From the NCBI GenBank assembly GCA_963705515.1, contig CAVPJV010000008.1:992001-1056000 (forward strand): a DNA stretch of 64,000 nucleotides. The letters run 5' to 3'. Shown here in pieces: positions 1 through 7,415 of the stretch. Source of the stretch: Gaiellasilicea sp963705515. GTDB taxonomy: Bacteria > Actinomycetota > Thermoleophilia > Gaiellales > Gaiellaceae. The translations under genes were made by a program, and so were the position numbers. The notes beneath the pieces were generated by a model that saw only the letters and a program-made list of their open reading frames with translations, was not told the origin of the DNA and ran no database searches. The stretch's first letter is position 1, and every line of letters begins with the position of its first letter.

Positions 1-10
1 CGTCGGGACG

Positions 11-379
11 ATGGCGGGCGTGATCTTCTTCGCGCAGGAGGAAGAAGAGGCGCACGGCGCGGAGGCGACCGAGACCCACGGCACAGAGACCGGCGAGGAG
101 CCGCTGACGACGACCGAGGCCTCCGGCGCGCCCGCGGGCGACGCGGCTGCGGGCGAAGCCGTGTTCGCGTCAGCCGGCTGCGCCGGCTGCCACACGCTCG
201 AGGCTGCCGGCGCGACCGGGAACGTCGGGCCGAACCTCGACGAGGCGAAGCCCGACCAGGCGCTCGTGATCGACCGCGTCACGCACGGCAAGGGCGTCAT
301 GCCCTCGTTCGCCGGCCAGCTGAGCGAGAAGCAGATCCAGGACGTCGCCGCGTACGTGGTCGACTCCACGCAGGGGTAG
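11..379 (+). CDS. c-type cytochrome, small, possibly truncated by the window edge
   Basis: Monoheme class I cytochrome c, expected to act on the outer face of the membrane in electron transfer. The haem motif CAGCH is at about residues 57-61, and a Met in VMPSFAG near residue 97 is the likely sixth ligand. An acidic, Thr-rich linker occupies residues 10-50. The frame stays open to the left edge, and the first residues (MAGVIFFAQ) look like the end of a membrane anchor, so the true start may lie outside the window. It closely resembles the cytochrome at 27499-27891, sharing FASAGCxGCHTLEAAG and the VGPNLD segment, so the two are paralogues. Confidence 0.85.
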   Translation: MAGVIFFAQEEEEAHGAEATETHGTETGEEPLTTTEASGAPAGDAAAGEAVFASAGCAGCHTLEAAGATGNVGPNLDEAKPDQALVIDRVTHGKGVMPSFAGQLSEKQIQDVAAYVVDSTQG

Positions 380-407
380 CACCACCGCGATACCCTGTGC
401 CGCGCCC

Positions 408-496
408 GGAGAGGTGTCCGAGCGGCCGAAGGAGCGCGACTGGAAATCGCGTACGCGTCGAAAGGCGTGTCGCGGGTTCAAATCCCGCCCTCTCCG
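408..496 (+). tRNA. tRNA-Ser: tRNA-Ser (anticodon GGA)
   Basis: Type II cloverleaf with a long variable arm. The acceptor GGAGAGG pairs with CCTCTCC and is followed by a G discriminator. The anticodon loop CTGGAAA gives GGA. The T loop TTCAAAT is present. No CCA is encoded. Confidence 0.93.
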
Positions 497-550
497 CTGC
501 GGTTGTTTCGAGAACTCGGCTCGAGAGGGCCGGGTTCTCGATCCGTTCGG

Positions 551-766
551 CTACGTGTGCAGCCTGCGCACGAGCCAGCCTGCAAGTGCGCCGATCACGA
601 GCCCGGCTTCGGGCGCAAGCGGAACGTCCGTCGCGATGCTGACGAGGATGCCGAGCGCGAAGCCGATCCCCGCCCCGGCGACGAGGAACGGCCACGTCTT
701 CCGCTCGGTCGACGTCGCTCCGGCGCCCATGCCGGCCATCCTCATCGGCAGGTCGTGAGCGGTCAA
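551..766 (-). CDS. small membrane protein, unrecognised
   Basis: 71-residue protein with about two hydrophobic segments (residues 25-45 and 52-66) separated by a short polar turn, ending in a basic tail. It lies 9 bases downstream of the gene at 776-1123 on the same strand, so the two probably form an operon. The start is uncertain: a TTG at 766 follows a purine-rich GGCAGGAG stretch with almost no spacing, and ATG codons at residues 8, 10 and 13 are alternatives. I do not recognise a family. Confidence 0.5.
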   Translation of the reverse strand: MTAHDLPMRMAGMGAGATSTERKTWPFLVAGAGIGFALGILVSIATDVPLAPEAGLVIGALAGWLVRRLHT

Positions 767-775
767 CTCCTGCCT

Positions 776-1123
776 TCAGCGCGCGAGCACGAATGCCAGC
801 ACGACGATCAAGGCTGTGAGTGCGGCGCCGCGCACCGCGCTGAGCAAGATCGCCTCGGTCAGATAGGCGACGAGCGCAATCGGGAGCGGGGCGCGGCGCT
901 CGGGCTCTGCGATCGGGTCGGGCTCGACGTGCTCGACGAGCGCGAGCCGTGGCCGCTCCGGGACCGGCGCGGCCGCCGGCCTCGGCTCGACCGCGAACAG
1001 CTCCTCGGGATCGACCGCGGGCAGGAGGGTCAGCGCGTGCTCGCGCAGCTCGGGACAGACGAGCACGAGCTCGGGGGAGATGGGGTGGGCTACCGCGGCG
1101 CCCATGCTCCTTCGTTTCGGCAT
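776..1123 (-). CDS. hypothetical protein with C-terminal membrane segment
   Basis: 115 residues from the ATG at 1123. The N-terminal two thirds are soluble, Pro/Glu-rich and low complexity. The last 30 residues are strongly hydrophobic (AALTALIVVLAFVLAR at the end), which suggests a tail anchor. The frame is open 40 codons further upstream, but that part is unconvincing and the ATG gives a compact product. It is followed closely by the small membrane protein at 551-766. No function is assigned. Confidence 0.5.
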   Translation of the reverse strand: MPKRRSMGAAVAHPISPELVLVCPELREHALTLLPAVDPEELFAVEPRPAAAPVPERPRLALVEHVEPDPIAEPERRAPLPIALVAYLTEAILLSAVRGAALTALIVVLAFVLAR

Positions 1124-1328
1124 TCCTGGCCCCACACCTTGAATGGTGCTCTCCGCCCCCGAAAACGCGAAACGCCCGCTTCCTGTTGCCGCAGAAAACG
1201 GGCGCCGCAGATGCCGGGGGGAAGTGAGGGGGAAATCCGGCACTCGTCATGTTCATGCCGACGCGGGGTTCGGTCATGACCCCGATGGGGGATTTCCGCT
1301 CCGGACCGTGCGATACCATGGCCGTCCC

Positions 1329-1419
1329 GGAGAAGTGGCCGAGTGGCTGAAGGCGGCGCCCTGCTAAGGCGTTATGGGGGTGAATTCCTCCATCGAGGGT
1401 TCGAATCCCTCCTTCTCCG
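1329..1419 (+). tRNA. tRNA-Ser: tRNA-Ser (anticodon GCT)
   Basis: Type II tRNA with a long variable arm. The acceptor GGAGAAG pairs with CTTCTCC, the anticodon loop CTGCTAA gives GCT, and the T loop is TTCGAAT. No CCA is encoded. It lies 32 bases upstream of tRNA-Ser(CGA), so the pair is likely co-transcribed. Confidence 0.93.
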
Positions 1420-1451
1420 CTCTCGCGTCCCGGCTACGCTGTCCGTCGCTC

Positions 1452-1540
1452 GGAGAGGTGGCAGAGCGGTCGAATGCGGCGGTCTCGAAAACCGTTACGG
1501 GTCGTTAGGCTCGTCGAGGGTTCAAATCCCTCCCTCTCCG
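1452..1540 (+). tRNA. tRNA-Ser: tRNA-Ser (anticodon CGA), integration target
   Basis: Type II tRNA. The acceptor GGAGAGG pairs with CCTCTCC, the anticodon loop CTCGAAA gives CGA, and the long variable arm and T loop TTCAAAT are intact. Its 3' half from the anticodon loop onward is duplicated at 3002-3063, the usual mark of integration by a tyrosine recombinase. The intact copy is on the left, so the gene remains functional. Confidence 0.94.
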
Positions 1541-1543
1541 CTC
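1482..1543 (+). repeat. att site (left), 3' half of tRNA-Ser(CGA)
   Basis: 62-base direct repeat with 3002-3063. The two copies differ at three positions: 1495 (T here, G there) and 1521-1522 (TT here, CC there). Identity breaks immediately at both edges. The spacing is 1520 bp. This is interpreted as the left attachment site of an integrated element. Confidence 0.85.
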
Positions 1544-1552
1544 CATGAGGCG

Positions 1553-1577
1553 AAACCCGCTCACCTACGCGGGTTTT
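1553..1577 (+). terminator. terminator downstream of the tRNA-Ser pair
   Basis: An 8-bp perfect stem AAACCCGC / GCGGGTTT with an 8-base loop is followed by TT. It begins 13 bases after the tRNA and suits Rho-independent termination of the tandem tRNA-Ser transcript. Confidence 0.55.
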
Positions 1578-1794
1578 GCCCGTGAAGTGGGGCCGGCGAT
1601 GAAGGCCACGTCTCACCGCCGACAACCGCTGTAGACCGCTTGGCGCTGGTCCTCACTGGCCCGCGACTGGCCCGCGACGTCTTTCCATCTTCGCTAGCGG
1701 CGACGCCGTCGTCGCCTTTGACGGTCGAAGAAGAGCCGCACGGCCATCCGTAAAGAAGCAGCGAGAGGCGTTGTCGATAGCGCTCACGTAGCGG

Positions 1795-2234
1795 GTGGGT
1801 CCGGCCGGCCGCCGCTCTGTGCCGATCCCAGCCGTACTGCGTGACTTCCTCGACGAGCACAAGCTCCGGTCTGGCCGCGAGACCGGGCTCGTCTTCGGAC
1901 GCGACGCGACGCGGCCCTTCAATCACTCATCGGTCGTGCGGCGAGCGGAAGTGGCGTGGCGTCGAGCCTCAGGGAGCGCGCGCTGCGAGAGGAGCCGGAG
2001 CTCGAGCCGATCGGCCTGCACGAATCGAGACACACGTTCGCGAGCCTGATGATCGCCGCGGGTGTTGGTGCGAAGGCGCTGAGCACCTACATGGGGCACT
2101 CGTCGATCACGATCACGCTCGACCGCTACGGGCACCTTTTCCCGGGCAATGAGAACGAGGCAGCTGCTCTCCTTGACGCTTACCTGCAGGGCTCCGCAAC
2201 CGCGGCTCGGCTCGCAGACGCCGCGATGACGTAG
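1795..2234 (+). pseudogene. tyrosine recombinase (phage-type integrase), C-terminal remnant with frameshift
   Basis: Only the C-terminal catalytic part of an integrase is left. The first frame reads RRSVPIPAVL and continues to about 1968; the second frame continues to 2234 with LHESRHTF (the HxxR motif), MGHSSITITLDRYGHLF (containing the catalytic Tyr) and a normal C-terminal helix. The N-terminal DNA-binding and SAM-like domains are absent, and one frame change near 1960-1970 separates the two parts. It sits just downstream of tRNA-Ser(CGA) and inside the 62-bp att repeats, so it very probably mobilised this 1.5-kb element and is now inactive. Confidence 0.85.
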
Positions 2235-2332
2235 AGGTGCGGCCCGCGAGCCGGTCTCGTGATCCAAGCTTGTGGCTCAGGGCTCCGAGACGGGCTGACG
2301 GGCCGGACAATGTACTTCGACGCTACGGGCAC

Positions 2333-2758
2333 CTATTCACCGCGGAGGTTGTCGTTGTTGCTCGACGCCGCCTTCTTGACGCTCTGCACCTTCGCGGGCT
2401 TGGCCGGCTTCGTCGGCGTGTAGGACATCGCGTACCCGTAGAGACTCTGCGGTGTCGCCTTCGTCGGCGTGTAGGACATCGCGTACCCGTAGAGACTCTG
2501 CGGTGTCGCCTTCGTCGGCGTGTAGGACATCGCGTACCCGTAGAGACTCTGCGGTGTCGCCTTCGTCGGCGTGTAGGACATCGCGTACCCGTAGAGACTC
2601 TGCGGTGTCGCCTTCGTCGGCGTGTAGGACATCGCGTACCCGTAGAGACTCTGCGCCTTAGCCTTGACGGGGGGCTTGGCAAGCGCCGACGGCGCTGCGA
2701 CGGCAACACAAGCGACGGCGACGAGGCCGACGCGAGTGATGGCGGAAATCCTGAACAT
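2333..2758 (-). CDS. secreted tandem-repeat protein (5 x 17 residues)
   Basis: 141-residue exported protein. The ATG at 2758 is chosen because it follows AAGGAAGGAAG; an in-frame ATG at 2779 lacks such a site. Residues 1-28 form a signal peptide (basic start, VGLVAVACVAVAAP core, cleavage near ALA). The mature part is five tandem units of PQSLYGYAMSYTPTKAT; the first lacks the leading P and the last runs into a Lys-rich tail ending NNDNLRGE. The units are Tyr-rich, Cys-free and identical at the DNA level. No family is recognised. It could be a structural wall or surface repeat protein, or a precursor cut into repeated peptides; neither is shown. It is carried inside the tRNA-Ser element. Confidence 0.7.
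   Translation of the reverse strand: MFRISAITRVGLVAVACVAVAAPSALAKPPVKAKAQSLYGYAMSYTPTKATPQSLYGYAMSYTPTKATPQSLYGYAMSYTPTKATPQSLYGYAMSYTPTKATPQSLYGYAMSYTPTKPAKPAKVQSVKKAASSNNDNLRGE
2408..2655. repeat. five tandem 51-bp repeats within the secreted repeat protein gene
   Basis: Units start at 2408, 2459, 2510, 2561 and 2612 with a 51-bp period. I see no base differences among the full units; the fifth ends 8 bases early. The identity at the base level, silent positions included, indicates recent expansion or ongoing homogenisation, and copy number is likely to vary between strains. Confidence 0.95.
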
Positions 2759-2779
2759 GTCTTCCTTCCTTTCGTGCAT

Positions 2780-3001
2780 CTGGGTGGGGCGTGTCGCGGG
2801 AGCGAATCGATGCTCCTGCTTCCCCTCGTGACCACCCGACGGCCGCGCGGCCCGACTTCTTCCCGCAGACGATCAGGCGTCGCCTCCACGTCGTCGCCAG
2901 CGGAGAGGCCTCGCGTTCGGGGCGGGTCAGCGGTCGTCCCGGGTGGCCCGCACGGTGGCCCGCAGACCCCGAAAACCGCTCCTCTCAGCCGAAAATCGTG
3001 T
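2780..3001. other. non-coding right part of the tRNA-Ser element
   Basis: About 220 bases between the repeat-protein gene and the right att copy. I see no convincing gene. GTGGCCCGC occurs twice around 2942-2960, echoing TGGCCCGC twice near 1658-1676 at the other end of the element. These short matching motifs near both ends may be recombinase arm sites, but that is a guess. Confidence 0.35.
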
Positions 3002-3063
3002 GTCTCGAAAACCGGTACGGGTCGTTAGGCTCGTCGAGGGCCCAAATCCCTCCCTCTCCGCTC
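3002..3063 (+). repeat. att site (right), partial tRNA-Ser(CGA) copy
   Basis: Second copy of the 62-base repeat: anticodon loop, variable arm, T arm and 3' acceptor strand of tRNA-Ser(CGA). Two substitutions fall in the T loop (TT to CC) and one in the variable region. There is no matching 5' half here, so it cannot form a tRNA. It marks the right end of the element. Confidence 0.85.
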
Positions 3064-3170
3064 TCGAACGTCGCGGGGACCGCCGCCGTCAGCGGCGGTC
3101 CCGCCGGCGGCCACCCGATCGGGGTGACGGCCGCTCACCCCGTCGTGCGTAACCGTTGTCAGCGAGCGTC

Positions 3171-3667
3171 ATGTACGCGCGCACGTTCACGATTGCGCTG
3201 GTGCTCGCGCTGGCTCCGCGACGTCCGTCCCGACGGCGGTGATCCAGAGCACGCAGACGATCACCGGCTGCCCGCCCGTGCAGCAGGCCGGGCGGCTGAG
3301 CCTCGCCGAGATCGCGCCGCCGGCGCGCCTGCTCATCGACCAGAAGAGCATCACGCTGGCCGTCGTCACCGGTGCCACGCGGACGATCAAGCTTCGCTTC
3401 CACGTCGTCGCCTGCGACGCGCGCGACGTCGTCGGCGCACTCGTCTACGCGACGCCGACTCCGTACCAGCAGTTCGCCGAGACCGAGACGGCGACCGGCA
3501 CCGACGGCTGGGCGACGCTGACGATGCCTCGCCTGCGCTACTTCCCGGGCAGCAGCCGTCAGCAATTGCTGATCGTCTTCGTCCGCGCGCGGAAGCCGGG
3601 GGAGGACCTCCTCGGCGGCATCTCCTCCCGGCGGCTCGTCTCGTTCCCCGTCCGGCTCGCCGGCTAG
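3171..3667 (+). CDS. secreted protein, unrecognised, frameshift in signal peptide
   Basis: The main frame from the GTG at 3239 gives about 142 residues of soluble, beta-rich protein with two Cys (GCPP and VVACDARD). It lacks a signal peptide, but an ATG at 3171 in another frame encodes MYARTFTIALVLAL, and dropping into the main frame near 3211 continues AGSATSVPTAVIQ. Together these make a textbook signal peptide with a cleavage site. One base appears to be missing around 3210-3213, by deletion in the genome or error in the assembly. The family is unknown; the fold may be an Ig-like surface domain. Confidence 0.55.
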
Positions 3668-3717
3668 CCCGCCGCGGACATTGCCCTCATCGGAGAACGG
3701 TGTTACGGTCCCGTTCG

Positions 3718-4203
3718 ATGCGGGGGATGGCGGCGTTCGTGGTGGTGCTCGGCTTTGCCGTGGGATCGGCGAGCGCGGCAACGCCCACCGCAGAGCCGTG
3801 CACGGACTTGAAGGTCGCGCAGGCCCGGGCCGTGCTCGGAGCCACGGCGACCCTCGCCGAGAAGGCGAGCCCCAGGGAGCGCGTCTGCTCGGTCAAGTAC
3901 GGAGGCTCTGTCGGCGTCACCGTGCGCAGTGAGCGCTCGACCGACTTCGACTGGGTCGTGGCGGGGCTCAAGGAAGAGCCGGTGTACGTGAAGAAGCTGA
4001 AGAAGCTGTCGCTCGGCGACCAGGGGTACAGCTACGACAGGTACGCGGTCGTCAACGGGAAGCCGACGTTCACCCTGCGGGTCCTCTTCTTCAAGGCGGG
4101 CGCGAGGATGTACCAGGTCGAGGTCGCAGCACGCCGGCCGCTGACGCCGGCGAAACACATGACGCTCGCCCGCAACGTCCTCCGGAACGCGCGCGGCGGC
4201 TAG
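3718..4203 (+). CDS. secreted protein, unrecognised
   Basis: 161 residues from the ATG at 3718. Residues 1-21 are a signal peptide (MAAFVVVLGFAVGSASAA). The mature protein has two Cys near its start (PCTDLK and RVCSVKYGG), likely a disulphide, then alternating strands (GSVGVTVRS, FTLRVLFFK, YQVEVAAR). Size and layout resemble small actinobacterial exported proteins of the DUF3558 type, but I cannot confirm the family. The start is fixed by the signal peptide; the open frame extends much further upstream without coding character. It follows the gene at 3171-3667 on the same strand after 50 bases. Confidence 0.7.
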   Translation: MRGMAAFVVVLGFAVGSASAATPTAEPCTDLKVAQARAVLGATATLAEKASPRERVCSVKYGGSVGVTVRSERSTDFDWVVAGLKEEPVYVKKLKKLSLGDQGYSYDRYAVVNGKPTFTLRVLFFKAGARMYQVEVAARRPLTPAKHMTLARNVLRNARGG

Positions 4204-4578
4204 CAGCTCGCGCGGCCACGCCGGAAGGCCTGCGGGCGGCAGGCCATCGGCGGTTCTGTCTCCAGACGTGCGAAAGACCGCGGTCGGCACTGGGAATGGC
4301 ACCTGACGCGGTCTTTCGAGACTCTGCAGGTGGGCTGCGGCCCCCACCTCGCTGAGCTTGATGACCAGTTCATCGTCTGTGGGGCGCTTTCAGCCGATCC
4401 CTCGTTCAAGTGAAGTAACGCGGTCAACTCAGACTGGGGGATGGCGTGAAGCGGCACACGTCGTCCAGGATCCCGACTGAGGTTCGTAGCCCCGGGCGGC
4501 GGGGCAACGAGCTCAACGAGGCGGGAGCTCGATCCATGCGGCGGATCGCCCCGCCTCGTACTTTGGTCCCAGACGGAC
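4204..4578. other. 375-bp gap without a gene
   Basis: No convincing gene on either strand. It contains a 12-bp perfect inverted repeat (4271-4282, CGAAAGACCGCG, and 4307-4318, CGCGGTCTTTCG) with a 24-base loop and no T-tract. The base composition is slightly less GC-rich than the flanks. Confidence 0.5.
4271..4318. repeat. 12-bp inverted repeat
   Basis: The arms at 4271-4282 and 4307-4318 are perfectly complementary. It lies between the secreted protein gene (+) and the GroES-like gene (-), so a bidirectional terminator or a transcript-stability hairpin is possible. There is no poly-T. Confidence 0.5.
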
Positions 4579-4869
4579 TCAGTCGTGGATGCGGGCCAGC
4601 AGGTCCTCGCGCCTGAGCACGCGGACGCGATGCGCGGAGCGCGCGAGCCTGACCTCGAAGCCCGCGTCGCGCGGGAACAGCACCTTGTCGCCGGGATCGA
4701 TCGACTCGACGTCCGGCCCGACCGCGGCCACGATCGCCTGGCGCGTCTGCGCGCCCTCGTTGATCGGGACGATCAGGCCGCTCGCGGTCTCGGAGTCGTC
4801 CAGCGGCTCGACGACGATCCAGTCGTCCAGCGGCTCCAGCACGACATCTCTCGTGGTCTCCTCGAGCAC
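4579..4869 (-). CDS. GroES-family (Cpn10) co-chaperonin-like protein
   Basis: 96 residues with the GroES layout: PLDDWIVVEPLDDSETASG matches the first strand pair and the start of the mobile loop, SGLIVP ends the loop, AIVAAVGP is the conserved central strand, GDKVLFPRDAG follows, and VLRREDLLARI is the usual C-terminal strand. There is no groEL nearby, which is unusual for a main groES, so this may be a second co-chaperonin or a GroES-fold protein with another partner. It precedes the amino-acid transporter operon on the same strand but is the last gene of that run. Confidence 0.8.
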   Translation of the reverse strand: MLEETTRDVVLEPLDDWIVVEPLDDSETASGLIVPINEGAQTRQAIVAAVGPDVESIDPGDKVLFPRDAGFEVRLARSAHRVRVLRREDLLARIHD

Positions 4870-4884
4870 ACCTGCAGTGTAGGC

Positions 4885-5631
4885 CTACAGGCGCCCTGCT
4901 TCGATGATCCGGTCGAGGAACTGGCGTGTGCGCGGCTGCTCCGGCGAGCTGAAGATCTGCTCCGGCGAGCCCTGCTCGAGGATGACGCCCTCGTCGAGGA
5001 AGCAGACGCGGCTCGCGATGTCGCGGGCGAACCCCATCTCGTGGGTCGCGATCAGCATCGTCATGCCGCCGTCGGCGAGCTCGCGGATCACGCGCAGCAC
5101 CTCGGCAACGAGCTCCGGGTCGAGCGCGCTCGTGACCTCGTCGAGGAGCATCACCTCGGGCCGCATCGCCAGCGCGCGGACGATCGCGACGCGCTGCTGC
5201 TGGCCGCCGGAGAGCCGGTCGGGATAGTCGTCGCGCTTGTCCGCGAGCCCGAAGCGGGCGAGCAGCTCCGCTGCGTCCGCCTCGGCCTGGCCCTTCGATG
5301 TGCCGAGCGCCTTCCGGGGGCCGAGCGTGACGTTCTCGAGGACCGTCATGTGGGGGAAGAGGTTGAACGCCTGGAACACGATCCCGATTCGCCGCCGAGC
5401 TCGGTTCTCGTCGACTCCGGCTGCGGTCAACTCCTCGCCGCCCAGGAAGATGCGCCCCTCGTCGACCGGTTCGAGGAGGTTGATACAGCGCAGCAGGGTC
5501 GATTTGCCGGAGCCGGATGCACCGATCAGGCACACGACTTCGTGCTCCTCGACCGCAAGGTCGATCCGGTCGAGAACGCGATGGTCACCGAAGGACTTCG
5601 ACACGCCCTCGACTCGAAGCTGCGCGGTCAC
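4885..5631 (-). CDS. polar amino-acid ABC transporter, ATP-binding subunit
   Basis: 248 residues, typical of GlnQ/HisP ATPases. Walker A is GASGSGKST (about 37-45), the Q-loop is in VFQAFNLFPHMTVLENV, the signature is LSGGQQQRVAIVRAL, Walker B is VMLLDEVTSALDP, and the switch His is in IATHEMGFA. It energises uptake of a polar amino acid or close analogue at the inner face of the membrane. It overlaps the permease gene upstream by 4 bases, and the binding-protein gene lies before that, making a complete three-gene importer. Confidence 0.93.
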   Translation of the reverse strand: MTAQLRVEGVSKSFGDHRVLDRIDLAVEEHEVVCLIGASGSGKSTLLRCINLLEPVDEGRIFLGGEELTAAGVDENRARRRIGIVFQAFNLFPHMTVLENVTLGPRKALGTSKGQAEADAAELLARFGLADKRDDYPDRLSGGQQQRVAIVRALAMRPEVMLLDEVTSALDPELVAEVLRVIRELADGGMTMLIATHEMGFARDIASRVCFLDEGVILEQGSPEQIFSSPEQPRTRQFLDRIIEAGRL

Positions 5632-6479
5632 CGGCGCCGCCTCCGTTCGCGCGCGATCAGCCAGTCTGTGAAGCGGGTGAGGGGGATCGTCAGGGCGAGG
5701 AAGATAACGGCGGTGGCGACGTACGGCGTGTAGTTGAACGAGCCGGCGACCTCGATCTGCGACTGCCGGAACGCCTCGACGACGCCGAGCAGCGCCACGA
5801 GTGCCGTGTCCTTCGTGAGCCCGATGAAGTCGTTCAGGAGCGGCGGGATCACGCGCCGGATCGCCTGCGGCAGCACGACGTAGCGGAGCGCCTGGAACCG
5901 GTTCAGCCCGAGCGAGCGCGCTGCCGCCTCCTGGCTCGGGTGCACGGAGTCGATCCCGGCCCGGTAGACCTCGGCGACGTAGGCCGAATAGACGAGGACG
6001 AGCGAGACGGTCGCCCAGAAGAACTGGGAGGTCGGCACGCCGGCGAGCTGCAGCCCGGGGATGCCGAAGCCGAGCAGGAAGACGAGCAGAATCGTCGGGA
6101 TCCCGCGAAAGACGTCCGTGTAGGCGGCCGAGAGCAAGCGGAGCGGGAAGAACACCGGCCCCTGCAGGCTGCGGAGGACGGCGAGCGCGAGGCCCCAGAC
6201 GAGGATGAACACCTCCGCGACCAGGAACAGCTTCACGTTCGTCCAGAACTTCTCGAGGATGTCGGGGAACGACTCCCGGAACTCAGGGCCGTAGAAGAAG
6301 GCCTCGCGCACCTCGTCCCAGCCCGGCGAGGTGACGACGGCGAGCGCGATCGCGCCGAAGACGACGACCGTGCTGACGGTCGCGATCGCGAGGCTGCGGC
6401 CCCCGCCGCGGCCCCCCAGGATGCGGGATCCGCGGTCGGCTATTCGATCACGGGGGCGCTCGTCTTCTCGGAGAGCCAC
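5628..6479 (-). CDS. polar amino-acid ABC transporter, permease
   Basis: 283 residues. A membrane segment near residues 30-50 is followed by the His/Glu-type permease core with about five more. The EAA loop is recognisable in EAAARSLGLNRFQALRYVVLPQAIRRVIPPL. ALVALLGVVE and the C-terminal TRFTDWLIARERRRRR match the amino-acid permease class. The frame begins 40 bases inside the 3' end of the binding-protein gene; a later start is possible. It pairs with the ATPase at 4885-5631. Confidence 0.9.
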   Translation of the reverse strand: MALREDERPRDRIADRGSRILGGRGGGRSLAIATVSTVVVFGAIALAVVTSPGWDEVREAFFYGPEFRESFPDILEKFWTNVKLFLVAEVFILVWGLALAVLRSLQGPVFFPLRLLSAAYTDVFRGIPTILLVFLLGFGIPGLQLAGVPTSQFFWATVSLVLVYSAYVAEVYRAGIDSVHPSQEAAARSLGLNRFQALRYVVLPQAIRRVIPPLLNDFIGLTKDTALVALLGVVEAFRQSQIEVAGSFNYTPYVATAVIFLALTIPLTRFTDWLIARERRRRR

Positions 6480-7351
6480 TTCTGCTGGAGATCCGCCAGC
6501 GTCCCGTCGTCGCGCATCGCCGTCAGCGCGCCGTTGACGCAGTCGCGGAGGGCGCTGCCCTCGGGGAACAGCATCCCGAAGTGCTCCTGGCCGCCGGTCG
6601 GCGCGAACTGGCCGACGACCGCGCCGTTCTTCACCTCACCTGCGCCGACGAGGAAGAACGCCGTCGGCAGGTCGACGACGATCCCGTCGATCTGCTTGCC
6701 GTTCAGTGCGGCGACGACGTCGTTCGAGTTGTCGTAGACGCGCGGCTCCTTCGAGGGCTTGATCGTGTCCTGGATGTAGGCGAGGCTCGTCGTCCCGACC
6801 TGGGCGCCGAGCTGGTAGTCGACGAGGTCGGCGAGCGTCGTCACCTTCGTGATCGGCGTCCCCGCGAGTCCGACGAGCGCCTGGCTGACCTCGTAGTAGG
6901 AGTCGCTGAAGTCGACTGCGCGGTCGCGGTCCTCCGTGACCGAGATCTGGTTGATGTCGAAGTCGAAGTTCTTCTCGCCGGGCTTGAAGGAGTTGTTGAA
7001 GGGGACGACGACCCAGTCGACCTCGTCCTTGGCGAACCCGAGCTGGTCGGCCACGGCGTAGGCGACGGCACTCTCGAAGCCCTCGCCGGTGTTGGGGTCG
7101 TTGAACTCCCAGTCGGAGCCCTCCGGCGTGCCGCCTCCGAACCACGGCTCGAACGCAGGGTTGTCCGTCCCGATCGTCAAGCGGCCGTCCGCGATCGTTT
7201 CGACGCTCTCCTTCGTGCAGTCCGCGGCGGACGCGCCGGTGGACGCTGCCTCCGTCGTCGCGGCCGGGGACGATTCCTCGTCGTCCGAGCCACAGCCGGC
7301 GGCGAGGACCGAGAGGACGAGGACGAGCAGCAGCGTGGCGAGCTTTCGCAT
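6440..7351 (-). CDS. ABC transporter substrate-binding lipoprotein (family 3)
   Basis: 303 residues from the ATG at 7351. MRKLATLLLVLVLSVLAAGC is a lipoprotein signal with lipobox LAAGC, then an acidic Ser/Thr linker. The bilobed SBP family 3 domain follows: GRLTIGTDNPAFEPW, GFESAVAYAVADQLG, DFDINQISVTEDR, GAQVGTTS and IVVDLPTAFFL. It captures a polar amino acid outside the cell for the permease and ATPase downstream. The specificity cannot be read from sequence. The earlier in-frame start at 7480 would bury the lipoprotein signal and is rejected. Confidence 0.92.
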   Translation of the reverse strand: MRKLATLLLVLVLSVLAAGCGSDDEESSPAATTEAASTGASAADCTKESVETIADGRLTIGTDNPAFEPWFGGGTPEGSDWEFNDPNTGEGFESAVAYAVADQLGFAKDEVDWVVVPFNNSFKPGEKNFDFDINQISVTEDRDRAVDFSDSYYEVSQALVGLAGTPITKVTTLADLVDYQLGAQVGTTSLAYIQDTIKPSKEPRVYDNSNDVVAALNGKQIDGIVVDLPTAFFLVGAGEVKNGAVVGQFAPTGGQEHFGMLFPEGSALRDCVNGALTAMRDDGTLADLQQKWLSEKTSAPVIE

Positions 7352-7415
7352 GAGCGGTCTCCGTAGGTCGAGCGGAACGGATTTCGAACCTACCACGCGG
7401 TACCGTCTCGGCAGA

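Noticed and set aside
1561..1794. An N-terminal integrase domain just after the tRNA
   Set aside because: No frame shows integrase similarity before about 1795; the region holds only short motifs.
2408..2655. The tandem 51-bp repeats as a CRISPR array
   Set aside because: The units are contiguous with no spacers and encode a continuous repeat protein behind a signal peptide.
2791..3717. A long N-terminal extension of the secreted protein at 3718
   Set aside because: It crosses the att site and the gene at 3171; the signal peptide begins at 3718.
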